Assembly: GCF_009831215.1 (NCBI RefSeq)
Contig: NZ_WUTW01000001.1
Location: 62,001-126,000 of the forward strand
Direction of reading: 5' to 3'
DNA: 64,000 nt
DNA from: Actinomadura rayongensis
GTDB taxonomy: Bacteria > Actinomycetota > Actinomycetes > Streptosporangiales > Streptosporangiaceae
The notes beneath the pieces were generated by a model. It made no database searches. It saw only the letters and a program-made list of their open reading frames with translations, and was not told the origin of the DNA. Both the position numbers and the translations under genes were made by a program. Shown here piece by piece: positions 58,701 to 64,000 of this stretch (the stretch's first letter is position 1; each line of letters opens with the position of its first letter).

Positions 58701-61700
58701 CGCGTGAGGAGCGCCGTCCGGCCGAGCTGGAGTGGCTGCCGCGCCCGACCGGCTTCCCGGTCGTCCGGCCCGAGGACGAACGCGCCGAGCCGGGCCTCGC
58801 GCACGCGCCCATGCCGCTGCCCGGCGGCGCACAGGCGTTCGTGTTCACCGGCGACATCGGCGCGGGCGTCGGGTTCCGGCCGCACCCCCTGGGCATCCGG
58901 GCGATCCGGTTCCGCTGGAACCAGGGCCCGAGCGGCGACGCCGCCTACCCCCTGGAGCTGAACGCCGGATACCGGCTGTACGAGCTGGACATCGACGCGG
59001 CCACCACCGACGCCTTCGCCGACGCCGCCCGGCTCGCCGCCGAGCTGCGGCTGCGGCAGGAGGTCCAGATGCTCCCGGCGGACGACCTGCCGCTGGTGCC
59101 CGGCGACACGCTCAACACCGGCCAGTGGGAGGCGTGGTACCCCGGGGCGATCCAGCGGCGGCGTCCGCCCGACCCGTCCGCGCAGGGCGTGCGGGACGAG
59201 CGCGGGCCCTGGTACTCCTGGCAGGACTCCTACCTGGAATGGCCCGAATGGCAAGGCGTCACCCAGCCCGGCGGCAGGCGCGAGACGCCGGTGCATCCGC
59301 TGCTGGGACGCCTGGTGGAGCGGCTGCGCGCGCTGCGTCCGGGCGCGGGCGTCGACCCGCAGGGCCGGGTCACCGACGGCTACGCCGCCGCCCTCCAGCT
59401 CAGCCCGCCGACGCTGCCCAACGACCTGGCCGATTTCCTGGCCAGCTGCCCGCCGGGCGCCGACCGCTACGGCTGGGGCGCGCTGCAGCGCCTCGGCCTG
59501 TCGGTGACGTTCAGCCTCCACGACCCCGGCACCGGCGCCGTGCGCGGCCCGGAGCTGCTGGACCTGCTCAAGGAACTTTTCGCGCTCCTGGAGAGCACCT
59601 CTGAGGACCCCGACGCCGCGGCCTTCGCCGCCGTGCGGCGGCACCTGCACGTCGAGCTGCTGTTCCAGCCCGGACGCAGCATCCAGCTCGGCGAGCGTCC
59701 GGCGGCGGGCGACGACCTGCTGGCGCTCGTCCAGCTCAGCCTGCGTCCGGCCGTCCGGCAGCGGCTGCGCTACCGCGCGGTCGACGTCGCCGGACGCTCC
59801 AACGCCGACGTCGAGGTGCGCTTCACCGTCACCGCGCCGTGCAGCCTGGTCACCCGGCCCGACGGCGGCGCCGGGCAGCAGGAGCTGGAACCGCGTCCCA
59901 CGCCGATCGCCCGGACGATCCGGCTGCCGCTCAACGGCGCGGCGGCCCTGCTGCTGCGCGGCGCCACGCTTCCCGCGACGATCGAGGTCCGTCCGCAGGC
60001 CCGGCTGACCGCCGATCCTGCGCCGTTCGACCCGGCGATCGCGCCGCTGCTGGACTACGACCCCGGCCGCAAGCTGCTCACCGCCCGCACCCTGCTCGGC
60101 GCCGACCAGATGGCGCTGCTGCGCCCCTCGCTCGCCGCCGCCGACCTGGCGGCGGCGGAGAACCTGGCCGGGACGGTCCGCGTCGAGGACTTCGGCCCGA
60201 CCGACGACCGCACCCACCACTTCACCGTCGCGACCGACGCGCTGGCCGCCGCGTTCGCCGGGCCCGGCGTCCCCGAGCAGGTCCAGTGGCTGCGGCTCAA
60301 GTACTACCTGGAGACGCTGAACAGCAACGACCCCAAGGTGCCCGACTCGGGCAAGGTCACCGTCCCCGTCGACGCAGCCGGGATCGCCAAGGCGCTGCCC
60401 GACGTCCTCGCCTGGACGGCGCGGTTCTTCGACGGGAGCGGCGCCGTGGACGTGGGCCGCGACGGCCTCGGCGCGACCGGCGCCGGCCCCTGGACCGCCA
60501 CGGCCTACCCGCGCGCCGGTTCGCCCGCGCAGGCCACGCCCGACGCCGACGGCCGCCTGACCTACACGCAGCTGATCGAGGACCGCTGGGCGCACACGCT
60601 GCGCTACTACCTCCAGCCGTACGGCCGCTACGACCTGCTGTGGCAGAGCCTGCGCCGCTCGCCCACGCTGTTCCCCGGCCGCGCGGCCACCGAGGCGGAC
60701 CTTCCGGTCGTTCACGTGGATCCCGCGGCGGGCGGGCTGGACGTGGTGCTCGACCGCACGCAGGCCGTCGACGCCCCGCTCGTCCTCGGCTCGCGGCGGC
60801 TGGACGAGCCGGCGACCCCGGCGCGTCCGCCCGCGCCCGGCGCGATCTGGGAGGTGATCGTCGCCCGGCACCCCGAGCAGAGCCTCGCCGAGCGCAACCT
60901 GACCCTGCTCCGGCGGCTCGCGTTCCGGCAGGTCGCCGTCAGCCTGCTGCGCCGCTTCGGCTACCCGGACTGGTACGCGTGGGTGCGCGACTTCGCCGCC
61001 GAGCACCAGCGCGAGCTGCCCGTCCGCGCGGTCGAGGACGTGTACCCGCCCGTCCCGGACGCCCTGCCCGCCGCGCCGGACCACCTCGTCCTGGACGGCG
61101 CGGCGGACCCCGACGAGCTGCGCGGCCTCGACCTGCCCGAGCGCGTCGGCGACTTCTCCCAGGGCGTCCTGGCCTTCCAGTGGCGGGCCCTGCCGTTCTA
61201 CTACGAGCACCGCCTGCTGGTGATCGCCCAGACCGACGGCACGGTGTCGCCGGTCAACGTCGTCGCCCAGCGCGACCTGACCTACCGCTCGCCGCTGCCG
61301 AGCGCCACCGTCAGCGGAACGGACGTCGTGTGGCGGCGGCTGCCGCCGTTCCCGCCGCTCCCGCTGCGCGTCGGCGGCCGGTTCCGGCAGGACACCCGCG
61401 TCCGCACCGTCACGATCCCGTTGCGCCGGTTCTGGGACAGCCTGCCGGACGAGGCGCAGCGGCGCTGGCCCGCCGAGGCGCCCGACGCCGCAGGGGCCGC
61501 CACCGCGCGCACGCCGGGCGCCCTGCCCGACCCCGAGGTCGTCTACCAGATCGTCGAGCTGTTCAGCGGCAACATCGAGGTGCAGGCCGAGTGCTTCTAC
61601 GACCCGGTCACGCGGACGTTCACCCACCGCCAGCTCGGCAAGCGCCACCTGGTGGCGCGGACGACGCTCGCGCCGCCGTCCGACGCGCTCGGCGACTTCC

Positions 61701-62656
61701 CGCTGGCGGTCGATCTCGTGCAGGTGAGCGAGGCGCAGCTCACCACCGGCTACGACACCGGTGAACTTCCGCTCGACACGCGCAACCGGGTCGACATCGA
61801 CGCGCACGGACGGCTGCTGCTCGCCGGAGTGATGACCAAGGGCGATCGCGACGCCCTGGTCCGGCTGGTGCGCGAACCGGACGCCGCCAAGATCCGGGAC
61901 CTGTTCGACGGCTGGTACGCCACCGAGCCGGTCAGTGCCGCCGTCACGGACCTGCCGGACCGGTTCGGGGCGCTCATCGACTTCCTGCCCGCGCCGACGC
62001 TGACCCTGGTCTGGCAGGGCCCCTCGGACGCGGCGGCGCCGGACCTGCGGCGGCTCCCCGGCGACAGCGCCTTCACCGGCGCCATCGAGCAGATCATCGC
62101 CGGGGCCGCGGGCGCGGACGGCGACGCCGTCGTCCGCGTGGAGATCCCCGTCGGGCCCGAGCAGATCCCCGACGAGCTCCAGAACGGCGTGGCGCTCGCG
62201 CGCGACGCGTCCGGCACCCGGTTCACGGCCATCACCTGGACCGGCGCGATGAGCGGCGACGACATCGCCGCGCTGCGCCGCTGGGCCCGCTTCCCCGCGT
62301 TCGCGGACGCCGTCGAGAAGCTGATCGCGGCCGTGCGCGATGCGGGCGACCCGCCGCCGTCGGTGACCGTCCCGTTCGCCGTCGCGGTCCGTCCCGTCCA
62401 GGCCGCTCTGACCGGCGTCGTGGCCGACAGGCTGCTGCTCGGCGCGGTGCTGATGCGCCATCACGGCATGATGCGCGCCGACGATCCGGCCGCGCTGGCG
62501 GAGGCCTATCCCGGACGGCCCGACCAGCTCGCCCTCGGGCGGCTGCACCGCACCAGCCAGGACGGCGGCATGCGCGGCCGGTCCCTGGTGATCCGCGCCC
62601 GGCGCGGCAGCGCCGCACCGAGCGACCCGCGTCCGATCGAACCCGCCGACGTGTGA
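52724..62656 (+). CDS. Giant 3310-aa beta-rich protein of unknown family
   Basis: I do not recognise the family. Starting at GTG 52724 (GTGA overlap with the PLD stop, GGGGAG upstream), it has 3310 residues and no signal peptide. Residues about 1-1250 are dominated by alternating hydrophobic/polar beta strands (VGFDIGVRVRVLSLSFDLLC, SLEITFSAGLEIGVKGLSIP) with no membrane helix, like very long beta-sheet or solenoid proteins. Residues about 1650-2000 contain Fn3-like strands (TVALAWELSWRR, QVHVEWSEAARQ), and another near 2350. The part 2600-2830 has helical and Trp/Tyr-rich segments (LRYYLQPYGRYDLLWQSLRR, FGYPDWYAWVRDF). The C-terminus is alpha/beta. It resembles the DUF6603 style of large beta proteins at best loosely. 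The open frame continues upstream of 52724 but that is antiphase reading over the PLD gene. Confidence 0.8.
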   Translation: MTIFVTLKDYLGEKWPPFLPRPADPDVLAHIWIEPPQTTVEPGKVNLVSRLLLERDLVLALPGFDAVSVVLLRDAGGAAEPDGVGLEIDFVPQAVLRVSDAPVALRFGPELLRPMRKVTNGGDARYEPDPGRPFVEFTIPKLSGTASKDGIRSDTPFTAALPYPVQIADTGVVIDNATVGFHQEGGKACLVLQWKEGALNKLLGQFVPNLGDRSPAGEQDVTLRLIIGADGLDEARLDWQAASGAAFALPGLSVAVPAASRFSLLLMRQGAGLGRAAFVVTLAGADPVTAGSTFAWGRDGDRELHNDEPPQPPDKPLFSVALKPPDGPRSLVLLDVALGAPRLPGFFRELTTPIPPLDLNDPAALCTPVAFDSADLHDGWTAKLSVNVDAGGGGFTLPFLKQGQGADSQFLQLYTDTPLTDLAITLPQGEVGFDIGVRVRVLSLSFDLLCRLTFSLATFALKVDHEQGIELRSPAAEREFPDLFGLRWRFKGKPLADKTFHYFTIATKNYHYQLQQPDGAVLELDFTRASEEPITFSVRDFALTPKGVNLAATVTDRPARLNGLRTRFRFTDSGFVIRENRIADFTLAGSGPLPPDLMGDATADIALQFAQRDGGNLTLVQGAANLRGVKLLDCKGTRFQFSVDALGLRFVDDGAFHLYFTVTGSARFVLAPGDDADGPLGLLGKIRIDLVQCPLTGDARVIGKHVKFLVELPKPVTFSFLGCFEMELRAVGFVPQCEFFDGDGAMQVTGQLRFAQGPGDTPDSRPDYHELFIGLPAPGEFVPRIHFTRLPVNLALGAAFRLSGVVDFVDEPDQAGLVGEGVVQIHGLPTIAASFGFLRVRRGPGSPWLRAWFLYLEIRQVSFMIPVIQIYLREIGMGFGYRFTIASIKAADAENDVKKLLKTLEGLSRTQGDLSRRDRWAVDLEDAGEDPRWTIVLRAMISQTSASASPLRYEAFAEADLACVFLVDAIIAFRSDLTFFMAVRGWFNTNYADYVDNKDGARENPILSGFVLLSPRQKRFLAHISKPEGGKPGVHPPLPDFVRDAIGNSRFSATLLIEPGLFHYELGWPNMMRWHTTLGPLAVEVEGGFIFRVSTTEMVLGTSFLARGRLELSAGVDLGLVGMRISATARVAFGARYIGVVDFRDPLNDSAVYGAIGLEVQVSFAIEFWIKIPLVFTTIRLSFRFSLEITFSAGLEIGVKGLSIPGVRGTGTVGVSCCGHSLQATVRIAFQEGNVQAALDRTKQFLSLGLEATEVEPVPGTGALDAAPQFASALGARRAALPPRALAAVLGARAAEPDVFHVPGYVLFVLRDAPSWDADRQTYFVLLPQAERLRRDAQGRLVLDEDGYPIAEPELGFLPPPPADGTAVGADFSLRVPKPAAGESYTLRHFTPLPTPQFVDVTGAVTAGDPITWAVNWAARLYTGGTAERRVVNPTTGQASDPAPLQDGLSLAQHLGNAFRQTYTGAGDAAVAHPVGDPGPLPGYRPPVSDPRVQNPSDSSFEAAVRGAYEQFGGSPYLKRDPQQLYEQLLEAAFDPSTTIYAADGAAQDDGDPATVGAVQADQQAHQLRGVIIHDIIADLRAFHAEPDPAARAALAAGSLAFQMGLVFAVRADRRPAWLDQVAAGLDAQPSISQRELPEATGPGATAEDVRTFNVAEARFDLFPPEFEQVRQYTDASTVALAWELSWRRPAGPGVSRVQNDPDHHLAHYLVRRRALDGDEAERTTTVKPVKVLHRHTTDVAAAGAVTPTDTLSQLQPRFQVVDHFPDTAADRAALPREGRGYVYTVTPVDFAGNAGRPLTLVATRYPTTPPAVPVDGDLTVAYGIAPSDLAPSGAVTPQVMEPRQVHVEWSEAARQDGPAVPIRTYRLVFRRESTVPIGSYGLDSTTQRGRTAGLPTSNARPLPTDITIDLDHVFGPPGARAAVVPVAALRDAGVLPAGAWRPEAWRVFFQTVSDRDVPSALAPVQLLLAAEAVAAPPAAPAPTDRVERSGNPREERRPAELEWLPRPTGFPVVRPEDERAEPGLAHAPMPLPGGAQAFVFTGDIGAGVGFRPHPLGIRAIRFRWNQGPSGDAAYPLELNAGYRLYELDIDAATTDAFADAARLAAELRLRQEVQMLPADDLPLVPGDTLNTGQWEAWYPGAIQRRRPPDPSAQGVRDERGPWYSWQDSYLEWPEWQGVTQPGGRRETPVHPLLGRLVERLRALRPGAGVDPQGRVTDGYAAALQLSPPTLPNDLADFLASCPPGADRYGWGALQRLGLSVTFSLHDPGTGAVRGPELLDLLKELFALLESTSEDPDAAAFAAVRRHLHVELLFQPGRSIQLGERPAAGDDLLALVQLSLRPAVRQRLRYRAVDVAGRSNADVEVRFTVTAPCSLVTRPDGGAGQQELEPRPTPIARTIRLPLNGAAALLLRGATLPATIEVRPQARLTADPAPFDPAIAPLLDYDPGRKLLTARTLLGADQMALLRPSLAAADLAAAENLAGTVRVEDFGPTDDRTHHFTVATDALAAAFAGPGVPEQVQWLRLKYYLETLNSNDPKVPDSGKVTVPVDAAGIAKALPDVLAWTARFFDGSGAVDVGRDGLGATGAGPWTATAYPRAGSPAQATPDADGRLTYTQLIEDRWAHTLRYYLQPYGRYDLLWQSLRRSPTLFPGRAATEADLPVVHVDPAAGGLDVVLDRTQAVDAPLVLGSRRLDEPATPARPPAPGAIWEVIVARHPEQSLAERNLTLLRRLAFRQVAVSLLRRFGYPDWYAWVRDFAAEHQRELPVRAVEDVYPPVPDALPAAPDHLVLDGAADPDELRGLDLPERVGDFSQGVLAFQWRALPFYYEHRLLVIAQTDGTVSPVNVVAQRDLTYRSPLPSATVSGTDVVWRRLPPFPPLPLRVGGRFRQDTRVRTVTIPLRRFWDSLPDEAQRRWPAEAPDAAGAATARTPGALPDPEVVYQIVELFSGNIEVQAECFYDPVTRTFTHRQLGKRHLVARTTLAPPSDALGDFPLAVDLVQVSEAQLTTGYDTGELPLDTRNRVDIDAHGRLLLAGVMTKGDRDALVRLVREPDAAKIRDLFDGWYATEPVSAAVTDLPDRFGALIDFLPAPTLTLVWQGPSDAAAPDLRRLPGDSAFTGAIEQIIAGAAGADGDAVVRVEIPVGPEQIPDELQNGVALARDASGTRFTAITWTGAMSGDDIAALRRWARFPAFADAVEKLIAAVRDAGDPPPSVTVPFAVAVRPVQAALTGVVADRLLLGAVLMRHHGMMRADDPAALAEAYPGRPDQLALGRLHRTSQDGGMRGRSLVIRARRGSAAPSDPRPIEPADV

Positions 62657-62683
62657 CGGCCGCGAGCGGACCAGGAGGAGCAG

Positions 62684-64000
62684 ATGGCGAAACTTCCCGA
62701 CCTGCCGAAGCTGAAGATCGCGGGCCCCTTCTGGACGGCCGAGGCCGAGGTGATCCGGCTGGCCGACCCGGTCGCCGACTTCGCCTTCCGCACGCTGTTC
62801 GTCGACACCACGCCGCGCAAGGCGGTCGGCGAGAACAACGTGCTGCTGCCGGGCTCCCTGCTGGCGCTCGTGTACGTCACCAGCGTCACCGTCGCCCCGA
62901 CGAACGGCGCCACGCCGCAGTACGTGTGGAAGCGCAGCGGGACCAAGCCCGACGGGCATCTCCCGCCCGCCGCGATCCGCGCGGCGATCAGCGCCGGCAC
63001 CGCCAGCCTGCTGCTGCTCCAGGCCCCCGCCGACGGGTGGCCCACCGGGATCGTCGGCAATCTGCCGGTTCTCACCTGCCTCGGCGGAGAGATCGTCCTC
63101 GACCCGATGACGCCCCAGGCCGGCGCCGTCCAGCGGTTGTACACCGCGCTCGGCCTGACCGCGGCGGCGCCCGGGCAGCGGACCGGCGCCGCCCGGCTGC
63201 TCGGCGCGCTGGCCGTCCACTCTGGGGGGCTGTCGGTCTTCGGGCGGATCCGCCTGCTCTGGGACGCCGCGCCGGTCGGCGCGGTGTTCCAGCTCGCCCG
63301 GCTCGTCCCCGATCCGGGGCCGACGGTGCGCGGCTTCCGGATGACGATCGAGACCGAGCGGCTGACCGACGACGAGCAGGCCGCGCTCCTCGCGTCCTGG
63401 CGGCGGTTCAACCGGTACCTCAACCCCGACAACCCGCTGAACGGGCTGGTCCGGCCGGAGCCCGCACCGCACTGGGCCACGCTGGAACTCGCCGACCCGC
63501 TCACCGTCCCGCGCCTGTTCTGGGAGATCGCGCCCTGGCGGGAGCAGCCCGGGACGCGTCCGATCGGCTTCCCCGGCGAGACGTTCAGCCTGCTGCTGAG
63601 CGACCGGCAGCCCTACGACCCGGCCGTCCAGCCCGACACGCTCGCCCGGATCACCCCCGCGGACGCGCGGGTCACCGTCGACGGCGCGAACCTGCGGGTG
63701 GAGCTGGCGGCCGGCGACCCGCCAACCGGAACCCCCGGCACGTTCGGCTACCGCGCCGTCCGCGACGGCGACGGCTGGAGCGAGCGGGTCACGCTCGCCG
63801 CCACCACGCTGGCGTTCGACCCGAACGAGGCCGCGCGGCGGCTCCGCGCCGTGCTGCGGGAGCCCGAACCGTCCTGGACGCGGCCGGAGGCGGGGCCCGC
63901 CGCGCCCGTCGCCCCGTCGGTGCTGTGGGGTTTCACGCCCCTGGACGACGGCTGGGCCCAGCTCCCGCTGCCCAACCTGTCGGAGCAGATCTACCTCGAC
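62684..64000 (+). CDS. Third gene of the giant-protein cluster, unrecognised (3' end beyond window)
   Basis: Open to the window edge: 439 codons without a stop. ATG 62684 follows AGGAGGAG, 27 bases after the giant gene's stop. The protein begins MAKLPDLPKLKIAGPFWTAE and continues as alternating strands and short helices (AFRTLFVDTTPRKAVGENNV, VFGRIRLLWDAAPVGAVFQL, ITIETERLTDD-like MTIETERLTDDEQAALLASW, FNRYLNPDNPLNGLVRPEPA). Pro, Leu, Ala and Arg are abundant. No signal peptide, membrane helix or familiar catalytic motif is seen. Composition and style (frequent PxP loops, FWEIAPWRE) resemble the C-terminal half of the giant protein, suggesting that the two work together. Confidence 0.75.
   Translation, partial: MAKLPDLPKLKIAGPFWTAEAEVIRLADPVADFAFRTLFVDTTPRKAVGENNVLLPGSLLALVYVTSVTVAPTNGATPQYVWKRSGTKPDGHLPPAAIRAAISAGTASLLLLQAPADGWPTGIVGNLPVLTCLGGEIVLDPMTPQAGAVQRLYTALGLTAAAPGQRTGAARLLGALAVHSGGLSVFGRIRLLWDAAPVGAVFQLARLVPDPGPTVRGFRMTIETERLTDDEQAALLASWRRFNRYLNPDNPLNGLVRPEPAPHWATLELADPLTVPRLFWEIAPWREQPGTRPIGFPGETFSLLLSDRQPYDPAVQPDTLARITPADARVTVDGANLRVELAAGDPPTGTPGTFGYRAVRDGDGWSERVTLAATTLAFDPNEAARRLRAVLREPEPSWTRPEAGPAAPVAPSVLWGFTPLDDGWAQLPLPNLSEQIYLD

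Noticed and set aside
54065..63472. A 3135-residue open reading frame on the minus strand opposite the giant protein
   Set aside because: It is the antisense phase of a very high-GC gene, with Arg/Gly/Val/Asp-rich composition, no domain pattern and no ribosome binding site. The plus-strand frame has realistic protein composition and clean gene junctions.
1..64000. tRNA, rRNA genes and CRISPR arrays
   Set aside because: Reading for tRNA T-arm sequences, ribosomal RNA and regularly spaced repeats gave no candidate. Absence by eye is not proof for a tRNA; a covariance search would settle it.
51084..64000. Assigning the giant cluster to a contractile injection system, Tc toxin or a named defence system
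   Set aside because: No sheath, tube, baseplate, ATPase, TcB/TcC-type repeat or known defence marker is visible, so naming such a system would be unsupported.

Overview
The window is high-GC actinobacterial chromosome, most likely from Streptosporangiales/Thermomonosporaceae (an Actinomadura-like organism). The reasons are strong G/C at third codon positions, frequent GTG starts, ATGA/GTGA stop-start overlaps, a BldC regulator, DUF5954 and DUF4229 proteins, a menaquinone-type respiratory chain and Pkn-type receptor kinases. The genus is an inference.

Positions 1-8316 hold tetrapyrrole synthesis: hemA (truncated by the window edge), hemC, a SUMT/HemD fusion and hemB, which are close-packed or overlapping, then a Prim-Pol protein, a receptor-like kinase that looks catalytically dead, and hemL. 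Positions 8359-22791 are accessory: a LysR regulator, two DUF5954 paralogs, an F420/PPOX-type oxidoreductase, four translationally coupled genes (acyl-CoA dehydrogenase-like, PIG-L deacetylase, methyltransferase, glycosyltransferase), an orphan XRE protein, a Sel1-repeat protein, a Tat-exported phospholipase C, an intact receptor kinase and two unrecognised proteins (733 and 200 aa).

Positions 22816-28767 are a histidine phosphatase and the System II cytochrome c maturation set (tlpA-like, ccdA, resB, ccsB). A TnpB insertion on the opposite strand separates ccdA from resB, and a BlaI/MecI-like dyad sits just before the tlpA-like gene. Positions 28772-31588 carry small genes: a PLDc_N membrane protein, a putative lethal-factor-like metalloprotease with a small downstream partner, bldC and a DUF4229 protein.

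Positions 31634-50714 form a respiratory block: menG, a menJ-type reductase behind a perfect Rex-operator-like palindrome, all 14 complex I genes nuoA-N, and a long-chain polyprenyl diphosphate synthase, closed by a strong terminator. Haem, cytochrome c, menaquinone and NADH dehydrogenase are therefore encoded within 50 kb.

Positions 51084-64000 are the most novel part: a phospholipase-D-fold protein with an asymmetric pair of active-site motifs, translationally coupled to a 3310-residue unrecognised protein that is beta-rich with Fn3-like stretches, then a third large gene that runs off the window. I recognise no known system here.
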